Positions 34,480-45,550 of a stretch of 64,000 nt of DNA are shown here, one piece after another. The notes under the pieces are model-generated. The model ran no database searches and was not told the DNA's origin. It worked only from the letters and a program-made list of their open reading frames with translations. The stretch lies in NCBI RefSeq assembly GCF_034190915.1, contig NW_026947496.1, positions 57,856,501 to 57,920,500 on the forward strand, in the 5' to 3' direction. The translations under genes were made by a program, and so were the position numbers. Source of the DNA: Cavia porcellus (lineage: Eukaryota > Chordata > Mammalia > Rodentia > Caviidae). The number at the start of each line of letters is the position of its first letter. The first letter of the stretch is position 1.

Positions 34480-35381
34480 TCAAGGTGGAAACTGTCTTAC
34501 CCTCAGAATTTGTGCATTTTTCTTGCAACTAAAATCAGCACCTTGTAGATGCCACCAATGTTTGCTGCTAGCTGAAGCAGTAACCAGGCTATTCTCCTTC
34601 TTGGCTGTAGGGGTCAGTTCCCTGATTGCAGACTGTGCAATTTCCTGATTGTGATTAAAAGCTTCTCTGTGTTGCCGCCATTCTGGAAACTCACGTGGCC
34701 TCTGTGGCCATTTTGGAACCTCACGTGGCCTTTGTCGCCATTCTGGAACATGGCACTCTACAGCTTTTTCCTTTGAGAAAATTCTTTTACCTTTGTAGTG
34801 AGGCTGCACAGGGTAGGGACCCACTTCCTGGGATGCTCGGGGGCCATCTTTCTTATCTCTCTGTTTCCCATAAACAATCAAAATCTCAACTCTGTTTTAA
34901 AATCCACAGCCTTCCTGGAATTTTCATTCTGGCCAAACTCACAGCATTTTAAGTTATCCTGCTGGGCTCTTTGCTCTTGATTTGAAACATATAGCTGGCT
35001 GAAAGCCCCCAACAATAGCCATGCCACAGCCTCAATTCTCGATTGCTTTTTAATTTCTTTGTCAAGATTAATCAGTCCCTTGCCCTTTGTCTCAGTCTCA
35101 GGCAAAATCTCTGGGCAGGAACAAAATGCAGACAAACTTTCTGCCAAGCCATAACATACATCATGTGGATTCCAACAACCAATGCAATCCTTTCCAGCAG
35201 AAACCTCCCAAACCTGGTCTTTACCATCAGGCTTTCTATCAACTTTCTGGTCTCCTGAGCTCTGACCAGAATCTCCTGTACAGAACACTCTAAGCTGCTC
35301 CAGCTCTATGCATCCAGGAGACATGTCTGAACCTTTCCTAATTCTGTCCACAAGCCATTTCCAAAGCCTCTTGAAAAACAT
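34480..35381 (-). other. Two abutting frames in the MaLR internal region, probably not translated
   Basis: The upstream frame (34878-35381) starts MFFKRLWKWLVDRIRKGSD and is rich in Lys, Glu and Cys without a spaced zinc motif. The downstream frame (34480-34881) contains a decapeptide-like repeat, RQRPREVPKW then PQRPREFPEW, made by the 30-bp tandem repeat. Their stop and start overlap by four bases. Frames of 130-170 codons are plausible by chance in this less AT-rich stretch, so I treat them as unproven. They may descend from an eroded gag-like frame. Confidence 0.3.
34673..34757. repeat. Three ~30-bp tandem repeats with CACGTG cores
   Basis: Units starting GCCATTCTGGAA, GCCATTTTGGAA and GCCATTCTGGAA are spaced about 30 bp apart. 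The first two carry TCACGTGGCCT, which contains the palindromic E-box CACGTG, and each carries a YY1-like GCCATTNTGG core. Confidence 0.85.
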
Positions 35382-36134
35382 GGTCAGATATAGTCACAGC
35401 AAACAACCCTACTCCTGATAGCAAATTTCTGTTGTAGACAGGGGTTGTACACAGAGAACAATTCATATCAGGACATGGAGTTTATAGTATTTTTATAATG
35501 GTCACTGGAAAATAACACAGGAGAATGCAGGAAATCTATCCGCAACACCAATGACATAGATTATTTAGTCAAGAGTCTAAACCCCACGGCAATGTCCCAC
35601 ATGAGTCCAGATAAAAACCCGGAGCTCAGGACAATGCCTCCATGAGTCCAAATGGAAGTCCAGAGCCCACAAGAAGGACTCACACCAGTCTCTTTTACGG
35701 ATTTGTGCTGGGAAGACCCAAGGGTCAGCGGTGGAAGCCAGAAATTCTATGCCAGTAGGATGAAGGAGCTGTGCTAGTGGGATGAGGGTTCTACACTGGA
35801 GCCAAGAAGTCACACTCACAAACAAAGAGCAGGGCTGTCCTGAAAGGCACCACAGGTGTCCTCAGCGACATGGAAGCCCCAAGCTCCTCCTCCGACAAGC
35901 ACAGTCAGGTACATGCCAAGAAGCAGTGTGACGAGTTCATCCTGGAGACCAGGTAGCACATGTCTTCCCCTTCAGAGCCAAGAAGCAATGCTCAATGTGA
36001 AGATCAAAGCTTCCCCAGGAGAACCAACAGCTCAGACAGCAACTCGTAGGAGAACCCACAATGCCTCCTTAATGCCTCAATCCCTCTCAAATATTTTCAA
36101 ATTAATTTCTAAGGCTCTCAGGTCACAAAATTTC

Positions 36135-36474
36135 TGTCTTAGTTAATTTTTACTCATCGCTGAGACAAAATACCTGAAGCCCAAAGTTGGAAAAGGAAAG
36201 GTTTATCTCTTACAGTTTTTGGTTTCGGTCCACACTCAGTTGACTCCAAGACAGGTGGGCATGGCTGGACTGCAGTACATGGCAGCCGTCAACAGCAAGC
36301 TCAAACCAGCAAAGAGAAAGACATACCTTCTTCCTGCCATTGCATCACATCCTGACTCCACCCCTATGTGGGTGGAGCACTGACACCGTCAATCCAAGCA
36401 CTAGACAAGGAACCAATCACAAGTACACGATGCAAACTCATGAGGCCTGGGGGACACAGACATAAACCATGACA
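36135..36474 (-). repeat. 5' LTR of the complete MaLR
   Basis: TGTCTTAGTTAATTTTTACT to CATAAACCATGACA in plus reading. Differences from the 3' LTR are scattered substitutions and small indels, consistent with independent decay since insertion. Confidence 0.85.
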
Positions 36475-36479
36475 TCCAG

Positions 36480-36990
36480 CAAGGAAATTCGAAATGTTTC
36501 TGAACTACTGGTGAAGTACAGACACACTAAGGATCCTGTGGCAGTTCATGATCATGGTATGGCACAAAGGATGAGCCATTACTCAGTGCCCATTTCAAAC
36601 TCCAAGAGGGCAAGAGGGACTGGCCTGATCCAGGACCCTTTGATGTGAGCGAGTCTCATAAAGACAGCCCCAAAGTGGTGCTTCTGTGACTTTTTATTGA
36701 TAGAAACAGGAAGGACAGGAATAAATCAGAATAGTCTGTTACATGATTAACCTTAGGGCGAATCTAAATGTTATAATAAATTATGAGGAGGAGATGGCCA
36801 GAGCATTCATTCCTTAAGGCCATGTGTTTTGATCCTACTTGGACTTTAGGCCTTACCTTTTACTCTTTATCCATGAATTCCAGAAGTTTTGAGTATGTGG
36901 CTCATACACAAAGTTCTTTATCTCTGCTTATCTATCTCATATTTGCCTCTGGCTAGCATCTCCACAGAATTCCACTCAGGCTATCAATCA
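36480..36990. other. Unassigned sequence between LTRs
   Basis: No recognised family. The phrase GTGACTTTTTATTGATAGAA near 36690 looks LTR-like, but termini were not found. Confidence 0.35.
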
Positions 36991-36993
36991 TTC

Positions 36994-37296
36994 TGTATTA
37001 GTCAGCTTTGCCTGCATTGGAGTAAAATATCCAAACCTACAATTGAAAGAGGAAATGTTTATTTGGCTCAAGTTTTCAGTGGGTTTAATTCAAAGTTGAT
37101 TGTATTCAAGGTAGAAATCATGTGGTGGAAAAGCATGAAAGACAGTGCGCAGCTCCAAACAGCAACAAAGCAGGAGAAGTGAGCAGCTGGTGGTGATAAC
37201 GCACCCTTTCAGGTTGCATCCCTAGTGATCTGCCCCCTCTTCAGGCCCCATCTGAACGTAAGACTTGGGGGTGTATTTTAGATTTCAATCATAACA
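36994..37296 (-). repeat. MaLR-like solo LTR
   Basis: TGTATTAGTCAGCTTTGCC, GTAAAATATCCAAACCTACA, AATGTTTATTTGGCTCAAGT and a TTTCAATCATAACA end in plus reading match the minus-strand LTR pattern. It is more diverged than the pair at 33570-36474. Confidence 0.65.
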
Positions 37297-37375
37297 GAAT
37301 AGCTTAGTTTAGATATTATTTTGGAGGTGTCCATCACACTCCCAATTATAAATTGTGAAGAGGGCATTAAAATAT

Positions 37376-37484
37376 CCAAATCTAGAGTACTGAGTTCATG
37401 TTAAGTACAAGGTCCTGAGTTTGATTCCCCCATACAACAGAAAGGAAAATAATGGTATTAATAATAATAATAATAATAATAAAA
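37376..37484 (+). repeat. ID SINE fragment with (TAA)n tail
   Basis: GTACAAGGTCCTGAGTTTGA and TTCCCCCATACAAC correspond to the 3' half of an ID element, followed by an A-rich stretch and a TAA run at 37462-37484. The A box is lost. Confidence 0.55.
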
Positions 37485-37489
37485 GGAGA

Positions 37490-40400
37490 AATGGTCCATA
37501 ATTAATTACGTTAAAATAATGCTTAATTCATTTTTATTTGTGCAACTCGACATAGTTTGAAAGCTCAAATTGTATTGAAAGCAATAAATTTCACTTGTCC
37601 AATTTTAATTTGTTTAACAAATAATTATATTTTTCTATATACTAGGCCCTGTTTAAGTGTAGCAGTTGCTAAAAACATCAAGGAAGAAGGCTTAACCTTC
37701 ATTATGGAGCTTTTAAAAAGCAATTCCCTTCTTGAAGAAAATAAAAAATTCCCTTTCCAAACAGCACTTAAATCTGATGTTTTAGTGTGTTGCTGAAAAA
37801 AATCCAAGCCTGCTAACTTTAGCATATGGATGTTTCTGAGTGTATACACATACATGATGTACTTATTATACATTTGTATTTTATTAAAAGCTTCATTTAC
37901 TTAATACAGAGAGTATATATACATTTCAAGATTTTTTTATGTTAACATGCCTGACCTACTTTACTGTAAGATAAAACTATGTTCCATTATGTGGTTGTAC
38001 TTTTTATTTAAGCACTTACTCTTGACAGATATTCAGAGTTTTTTTCTTACCAAATTTTACTGTTGAATAATGTTGTTATTTATCACCAAAGTTCATTTAT
38101 TAAGCATACTATTGTAAACATATCTATGTGTGGGGTAAATTCCTAGTAATGAGATCGTTGTATTAAATGTTCATGTCTACACTGATTTTTAAGTCATCAG
38201 AAGACATCTAAAGTTTACACAAAATATTTTTCTCTTTCTCAACATGACAATACTAAGCAATTAGTGACCAAAGATAATTATTTTAAAGTGACTCAGGATT
38301 GTATAATATCAGGATGAAGTCAGTGTCAGTCTTACTTGTTAGCTAAAAATGAGCGATTGAGAATGGTAGGAAAATACTGGAAACAAGTCTATTAATAAAA
38401 TTTTATTACAGTTCTGATGTAAAATATATGTACTTATCAGCTTAAGATAAATTGTATTATGCCTATAGGTCTGACTCTGTAAGGGTTCAAAGTTGGCTGT
38501 TAATGTATTTTGGTATGTACTATGAATGAATCCAAACCTGTAGGCAAAATCCTTAAGATAGTAGTTGGCTAAGAGTAGGTATTAGCAGTTTTGATCTCCT
38601 GACTTCAATTTGGAGTTCCAAAAGGATCTGGTTAGTTCCACACTCCTGGGCACTTTGTCTCCAAAAAACTCCTGCTTTATAGTCTTGTAGCTAATCACAG
38701 GGCAGACACATAGTAGCCAAATTCACAAGGCTAATATTTAGAAAAATACTGCAAATACAGTAGTTTACAATGAGGTTATAACGGTTGAGATAGCTTAGTC
38801 ACGCCCAATATAATCTCTAATGGCTTTTAGACTACAATTTCATATGTCAAATTTTAATCTAAAAATCACATAGTGAGCATAAAATTAAACAATGTGAGTT
38901 ACAAGATTTTAATTTTATGTAAGTATGGAGTGCATGCATTTTCAAACTACCTACTGAGATTGAAGATATTAATTTCTGGATACAGAGTAGCAATTTCCTC
39001 CTCTGGACAGTTACTCAGGATGGCACTAGTCGATTTATGTATTTATAATTGCTTTTCATTGCACTCATGCCAGCTCTGCATTCTGTTACACATACAGGTT
39101 TCTTAGACTATTAAAGTTCCATCGGGTGACAATTAAACAGTTGGCATAATCTGGGTTTGTATATTTCTCCTTTTATCTTCATGGTTTGATTATGTAGTTT
39201 ACGGCTTAGCTATGAAAGTTGATGTACACCTTTCATTTGCAACTTCCTGGAAATTCCTTAGTTTGGCCCTGAAAATAATGAAAGTAGCAGTCAGTAGTAA
39301 TGTTACTTGATAATTGAACTTGATAATTGTAATGCTCTTTGAATCTTAATTTTTATAAGGAGAGTGAAAAGAATTTCTAATTTAATTGTTTGTTACTTTC
39401 CATAAACATAGGAGGGTAGAGATAAACAATACACAATGGGGTTGAGTTGCTTTATTTGTTTAATGAGAATTACATAAAGAATTTTCAGAATTTTGAGAAT
39501 TCCTAATTCATATCACAATGTGAAAACAAACAAATTACCCACTGAAACTGCCTAACTTCTTTAAGTATTCAACATAAGGGTCTGAATTAAATTACTGTGC
39601 TCAAATGTACTAAAGCTTGTTCCCTTCACCTTTCATTGTGGTTATGTTATTCACATAGAAAAGAACATGTTTGTATCTGGCCAATCTCTAAAAATTTCAA
39701 ATTAAAACAATGACAGTAGTAAAATATAGAGTAAAATAAGTATCCATAAGTGAATTATGATAAGAAAGCAATAAGCCATTGGGGCAACATTTTCCCTTAT
39801 AGTACAATGCAAACTAATAAATACAGAAGCAGCCATGTAATAAAAATATGATCATGGGGTAAACCCCAGAGTATCATTTCAGGAAGAATCATCAACTATC
39901 AGTAATCTACTGAGTTAAAGTTTTAAAATAAACTGAGCGTTTCCCTAAAAAGAGATCTATTTAATTCTGAGAAGAAAATAGTAGCTTCATAGTACAGAAA
40001 TTTGACAGGTACCATCTTACCTAAATGGTCAAGGTGAAATCATTAATGACAGTGTTGGCCCCTGGCACCATGCACTGAAATATGACACTTTTCAATATAT
40101 TGCTACCAAAAGAAATACAGTCTGAATCTAATCATGAAGAGCAACTAACAAGACCAAATTAAGGGAGAGTCTACTACCTGAAATCCTCATTTTTTTTAAA
40201 GGTAGGAAAATCAGGTAATCTAAAGCAATGTTGAGTAAATGTTTCAAATTAAAGAAAGCTAAAAATTCACTTCAGTGTTAATTCTCTAACTTTAACAACT
40301 GTACTCTAGCTACATAGAAGCTATAGGGTGCATTCAGGGTGTAATAACCATAGACTACTCTAGTATATAGGACAGTGTCCTGCTTCTAAAAAATACACAC

Positions 40401-40915
40401 CAACTTGGGGTTAATTGAGCACCATGGCAAGAAATTAATTTCAAACACATCAGAAAAACTAAAGAGAAATAAATGTGATACCACTGCAACATTTTAATTC
40501 ATGGGTGTAGGATCTGGGTGAAAAGTACAACAGAATTTTTGATACTATGTAAAAATGCTATATTTTCTATAAATTAAACTATTTCAAAAAAGAGTTAAAT
40601 ATGTGCTGAGTGAAATATTCTGAGTACTTTTATTCTCAAGTCATAAGCTATAATACTTTACCATCAGTAGATTCCATCAAGATACTTGGAAGAGAATATA
40701 CAGTGTTATTATTTAAAAATACACTATTTTCTTTACTTTTTAAACACATTTTCAGTATTAATTTAATGAAGGAATGAATTATGGATTTTAAAATAAGGAG
40801 AGAAGAAAATGATATAGAAAAAGCTGACAGAGGAAATGATGGATTGAAATAGAAGAAAATATGTTATTTAGCCATTACTACCAATTACATTATAAGGAAT
40901 ACATGAAAATATGTC
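37490..40915. other. Mostly repeat-poor AT-rich block
   Basis: The segment 37975-38260 has an old L1-3'-end flavour on the minus strand (GTTGAATAATGTTGTTATT, then GTAAATTCCTAGTAATGAGA). The rest, 38270-40915, shows no transposon edge, simple repeat or open frame of note. The frames 37557-37796 and 38873-39106 have no domain. Confidence 0.4.
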
Positions 40916-40921
40916 ACTAAT
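40916..40921. repeat. 6-bp target-site duplication, left
   Basis: ACTAAT here recurs at 41517-41522, directly after the LTR. Confidence 0.85.
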
Positions 40922-41516
40922 TGTTGGAGACCACTACAAATCAGCTCTAAGCAGGATTTAAATTTTACTAATTGGCTTTCTATGTTTACCTGTGAGTCTG
41001 TCCTAGGCCTCCGCCCCTTGCCTAGTGATGGGAGCTGATTCAAGGTAAGTGAACCTCTAAGAATCACTGGTCCTGGCTGAGGCCTGTAGTGGCCTGTGAG
41101 GCCAGAGATACCTCAAAGGGCAAGATAAGGCCACTGAGGACACCTTGGCTCCAACACTAATTAAGTAAATAGAAACTGCAGCTGAAGGAATTTCACTCCT
41201 GCAGTCCTACCATAAATGTCATTTGATAGACAAGACAGTTCTCCTAAAGGCATAATTTACTACTTGGAGAAGTCTTTTAAGTAACTTCCAAGGTTCTGCT
41301 CATTTCCTGAACTTTCTTCAGTTTCCCAGCCCTTTGCTTTGGACCTAATAAAAGTGGGTAGTTCAGAGAAGTCTTTGGCTTAGCCCTTGGAGTCTCGAGC
41401 TCAGTTAAAGGGTTTTGATCCTCCTGGAGCCCTAAAATCATACCACTTGTTTCATTTATTTAAACTTCCACAGTACACTTGTTTGGGAGATTGGGGGTCT
41501 AGATCAAGACCAAATA
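40922..41516 (+). repeat. Solo LTR of an ERV2/ERVK-like family (copy 1)
   Basis: A 595-bp LTR begins TGTTGGAGACCACTA and ends AAGACCAAATA, with an AATAAA signal at 41347-41352. The 6-bp target duplication ACTAAT and the TGTTG start are typical of class II (ERV2/ERVK) elements. A second copy with the same termini lies at 62572-63155. It is solo, with no internal coding region on either side, so it is the product of LTR-LTR recombination. I do not recognise the subfamily. The final TA instead of CA is shared by both copies. Confidence 0.8.
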
Positions 41517-41522
41517 ACTAAT

Positions 41523-43575
41523 CATAAATAAATATATATGTAACTTTTAATCACATGCAAGTGTATATGTATATGCATATGTATTTATATATCTGTATCA
41601 CTGAGCAACCTTTTCACATTAAAATATTATGTTTATGTGCATGAGAAACTATTATAAAAGTCATTCTTTTGATGACCCTTTTGTTTTAAAAATTATTTCA
41701 CACTGAAGTATAAACATTACTGCAAATAATAATCTATTATTTCTTTTAAGCTCCTGCTGGATTTTAATTTTGCATAAGCCAGTAGCAAATTTTGTAAAAG
41801 CTTAAGTTGTTTTTACTTTTTAACCATGATGACTTAAGCTACAATGGAATTGCCACAATAAACACTATTTTACTTTCATTTTGCCTCGGTTCTCTTGCCT
41901 TTTCTGTGGGTGGTAGAAATCTCTAATATCTGGAAACAAGTTCTTTTATTCATAATATTTAAATATGGCTCTGATTCTGATATTTTCTGTATTTAAATTG
42001 AAGACTCAAGACACTTCTTTTTTTTTTCCAAAATGCACTTTCACTTATAGTTAAATTTTGTTTTTGTTAAAATGGCTCTAACATTTAGTACCACTAAAAT
42101 CTTCACGGCTTTGAAATAAAAATTGACTCAATTTCTTCTACATTGGAAGCTTTCTTGCTTCTAGACACCAATTTTGCTTCTGAAAGCAACTATTCATATA
42201 TCAATATACTTTTGTGAGGATCTAAACACAAATACATAGTTGATCACTGAACCAACTACCAGGTGTTGATCATAAGCCAGAGGGCTATTTTTTAGAGTAG
42301 TATTCTCTTTGTCAGAATTTATATTTTCTTGAAATTTAGTGCAATAGCATAAAACTTTTTTATAGTTGATACATAATGTATGATTGCTCATAAATCTGAA
42401 CTTTGCCTGGTATTAGAAGTGTACAAGCACCATGGTGTAATAAATTTATTACAATGACTGACTTTAATAGCCCCTCACAGTTTAAATTCAAAGTATTAGA
42501 GCTTTTGGAATGCTTTAAAACTAAGTCCCAGGTACTCCATCACTTTTATCTGTTTAAATGGAGATAAAATAATGGAAAAGTCAGTTAATCTGCAATTGTT
42601 TGGCTATCCTCTCCCACAGAGAGAAATTCAGTTGAAAGTCAACTGACACAACCAAGTCATAAAGTGATACATTTTTCTCATATTAGTAAATCATCCCAAG
42701 ACTAGTTTGCACTCAGAACACTGAGAATAAAATTAGGGCAAATATTTTTGCAGTTATCAATATAGACCATTAGGTTCATTTTCCTTTGCAGAATTAAGCC
42801 TTAAAACACTGCTTAATTTAACACTTAAAACTTTAACACTTTAACACTTAAAACCCTCTCCCTGGGGTCACTGATTCAGAGTTAATTCAGGGTAAATCTA
42901 CAGTATTAGATAGAGCATCATGGAGGAAAGAGCTGTCTCTTCCTGCTATGGTGACTTGAAGATGAAAACTAGAGTGCCTATTGGTCATTACAGAAACTAG
43001 CACTGTAATAGAGTAGAGCAGAGCCACGCATTGGAGAGGGTCTGGCTTTGATGATAGTTTGTGATATCCCAGATTCACTTAATTGAGGTTTTCTACTCCT
43101 AGAATTTTCTTATGTGGGAAAATAGAGTCCATTTCTGCCATTGCCATCATGAGGTGAGTTTTAAACACTTTGCATCAAAAATTTAATAAACAATAGACTT
43201 GATTTTATTGAAAAGCAGATTGGTAAACTCTGCAGTGCACTTGTAAAGCCGTTTAAGCACTTCAGAGAATCATAGGACGCTAAGGTAACAACCTGATTCA
43301 AAATGTCAGGTAAAAACTAATCACATATATCTTGAAAAGACTCCTCACGCATTTGGGATGACATTCCAGATTTGGAATAAAAAGCCCTGAGTTTAAAAAT
43401 TTCATCCAGTACCTGTAAATACAATGCTGGTTAAGTCAATAATTTTTTTAGGTTATAAAAGTGGCTATTATCTCTCATCTACTTTATAGGGAAACTGTAA
43501 TAAACTTATCAATAAAGGATATAAAAAAGCTTTTAACACTGTAGCATGGGCAAAAAGAAATAATTGATAATTATT
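41523..43575. other. Repeat-poor block
   Basis: There are no clear transposon edges. A short AACACTTTAACACTTAAAA micro-duplication lies at about 42818-42855. Around 43380-43500 there is a weak MIR-like phrase (CCTGAGTTTAAAAATTTCAT, then AACTGTAATAAACTTAT) that I could not extend. Frames have no domain. Confidence 0.4.
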
Positions 43576-43591
43576 AAAAAAATTTCCGCTA

Positions 43592-43703
43592 GGGGCTGGG
43601 GATTTAGCTCAGCGGCATAAGCGCCTGCCTTGTAAGCAGGCAGTCGTGAGTTCAATCCCTGGTACCGATAAAAAGGAAAAGGACAAAAAAAAAAAAAAAA
43701 AAA
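43592..43703 (+). repeat. ID SINE, youngest-looking copy
   Basis: GGGGCTGGGGATTTAGCTCA opens the element. The A and B boxes are intact (TAGCTCAGCGGC, GTGAGTTCAATCC), and GGTACCGATAAAAAGGAAAA and poly-A close it. AAATTTCCGCTA is repeated exactly at both ends (43580-43591 and 43703-43714), so the insertion is recent. Source tRNA is Ala-like. Confidence 0.95.
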
Positions 43704-43714
43704 AATTTCCGCTA

Positions 43715-44730
43715 ATAGCAAGTTGTTTATTTTCATCCCAAATTGTTTTTTTTTTTTTTTCCCACTAGGTAATCTGCTCAGGGTTTTCCATGTTCTGAGG
43801 GTTATCTGATTTAGAATTGGAGAATAAGAGTGAATATGCAATGCTAAGAATGAGTAGCAGTTTATCAATCAGTGCTGAAAAATATTTCCATTTGAACACT
43901 TGAGAAAATTATTTCCACATATGAACATTGAGGAAAAATATACCTGAAAATTAATATAAAGTTTCCTTTATAGAGAATGTAGCTAATTTTCTTTGAAACA
44001 AAATTAGATTGTTTTAATTTTCAGAGATTTAATGTACACCTTAACAGTTTACTTTTATATGTCTCTTTAAACATAAACAGAGCAAACAGATGAAGCTGTA
44101 AAGAAATGAAGATCAAGTACTGAATATGAATTTGTCTAAATAATAGAAGCTTAACCATAACATGACCAGAAGCATTCCTGTGTAAACTTAGAACTGAAAT
44201 TTGGGCTGAAGCATTATACAATAACAGTTTCAGAAAAAATTGAATTAAAGTGTTTGTTAAAAATTACAATTCAGAAGACAGAATGAATTTGAGTCTATCA
44301 TAGAAGTCCACATGTTTAGTAAGCTGCTACCATAGTTCTTCTGTATACCAAATTTCAGAACCATAATACTACATGGCGTTGCATAAAGATAAAATAAAAG
44401 GTACTCACAATAACAATACAATGCTTCAGGTAAGCAGGCTAGTGAAGATGAAATTGAGACACTAAGCGAAATTACAATGTAACATTCTTCCCGCCTCCTC
44501 GCCACCTGTGCTGTCAAGAACTGCCAGTGCTGGCACTGTGACACCCTGCTTCTCTCCGCCTCTTTGACTAGCCAAGGAATTCCATAGCAACAACAAAAAA
44601 GAGCACCCTTCCCTTTCACTGTGTAATGTGTTCACAGAGCACGCCCTATGACCCTGTCACCTACCATATCAAAGTATCCAGATCTGAGACCTCAGAAATT
44701 TGTTAAATTACATGCCAACATGGAGATCAG
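43715..44730. other. Repeat-poor block
   Basis: No recognised gene or repeat apart from a T-run at 43747-43760. The antisense frames 44021-44221 and 44257-44619 show no domain. Confidence 0.4.
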
Positions 44731-44734
44731 TTCT

Positions 44735-44822
44735 TTTCTGGTTTTGGTACCAGAAATCAAATCCAGGACCTCGCATTTTCCAGACGGTTGCTGTGCTCCT
44801 GAGCTATACCCTTAGTCCCATG
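44735..44822 (-). repeat. ID-type SINE, diverged
   Basis: Plus reading GGTACCAGAAATCAAATCCA, GGACCTCGCATTTTCCAGAC and CTCCTGAGCTATACCCTTAG is the reverse complement of an ID-like tRNA body with B and A boxes. Confidence 0.7.
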
Positions 44823-44824
44823 GA

Positions 44825-45434
44825 GATCAACTCTGAATTGAGTGTTCAGAGGGCCCGGCCCTGAGAAATATTATACTCACGATGACCTTGACTTTTCAAC
44901 TTGTTCATGGATGCTGAAGATCAATGAAGATCAAAAAGGTAGAAATGAAGCATGTGCATTATTGTTACCTTTAGATTGATAACCCTTAACTAATATTTCT
45001 ATTATTCTTCTATTCTTCTATTATTTAGACAAATTTTTATTTAGACATATCTTTCCACGAATTCCAATTTATATCCCAACTGACTGCTGCACATCTGTGA
45101 TTGGATTTTTAATAGTCATTATTCACTCATGTAGAACAAAACAACACTTTTGCACCTTCTTGGGATTCTCCAAGACCCAGGTCACCGTAAATGACAAATG
45201 CACCCCTGTAGTGGATGAGGTCAAATACATTAAGAGTCATTGTTCATTCCACTGTCATCTGTCCTTCTCTCTAGGCGAGTTCCGTCACTCTACCTTATTA
45301 GCAAATCCTATGACCTCTACAGCCAAATATAGTACTTATCATCTGGCACATACACATTTGTTTAGTAAATAAAATCATCATCACTACTACACTTATCAAA
45401 GTTATAGTCATTAAAATTTAGGCTAGTGAACAAT
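44825..45434. other. Unassigned sequence
   Basis: The 91-aa plus frame at 45097-45372 has no recognisable domain. Nothing else was identified. Confidence 0.4.
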
Positions 45435-45444
45435 AAATCTTATT

Positions 45445-45550
45445 GGCTAGGGATTTAACTCAACAGCAAAACGTCTGCTGGCAAGTGCAAGGTTGTGAGT
45501 TCAATCCCTGATGCCAAAAATAAATAAAATAAAATAATATAAAATAAAAA
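45445..45550 (+). repeat. ID SINE with A/T-rich tail
   Basis: The body carries GGCTAGGGATTTAACTCAAC and GGTTGTGAGTTCAATCCCTG, then an AAATAAAATAAAA tail. The 10-bp direct repeat AAATCTTATT lies at 45435-45444 and 45551-45560. Confidence 0.9.

Larger units (their letters stand above)
33913..36134 (-). repeat. Internal region of the complete MaLR
   Basis: This non-coding or vestigial internal region is shared in pieces with 29127-29990 and 32254-33569. Two minus-strand frames, 34878-35381 (167 aa) and 34480-34881 (133 aa), meet in an ATGA overlap, but neither shows Gag (CCHC knuckle or major homology region), protease or polymerase signatures. A three-unit tandem repeat lies at 34673-34757. 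The priming site next to the 5' LTR (minus reading GAAATTTTGTGACC) was not matched to a tRNA. Confidence 0.7.
33570..36474 (-). mobile_element. Complete MaLR-type LTR retrotransposon (LTR-internal-LTR)
   Basis: Two similar LTRs (33570-33912, 343 bp; 36135-36474, 340 bp) in the same orientation, about 90% alike by eye, enclose an internal region of about 2.2 kb. Both LTRs run TGTCTTAGTTA to CATGACA in plus reading. Target-site pentamers TTCAG (33565-33569) and TCCAG (36475-36479) differ at one base. A purine-rich tract (minus-strand GGGGGCCAGGGGTGGAA) sits directly upstream of the 3' LTR, as expected for a polypurine primer. I see no protease, reverse transcriptase or integrase motif, as is usual for non-autonomous MaLR elements mobilised by ERV3/ERVL enzymes. 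Confidence 0.85.

Noticed and set aside
34213..34548. 111-aa plus-strand frame in the MaLR internal region
   Set aside because: It is antisense to the element, contains no domain, and lies in sequence shared only with other MaLR copies.
43592..43665. tRNA gene in the ID element body (also at 26443, 30871, 57333)
   Set aside because: A and B boxes are present, but the sequence continues into a SINE tail with poly-A and target duplications. The acceptor stem does not pair as in a real tRNA.
45097..45372. 91-aa plus-strand frame as a possible exon
   Set aside because: No recognisable domain. The length is expected by chance in 64 kb of six-frame translation, and no supporting splice signals were seen.
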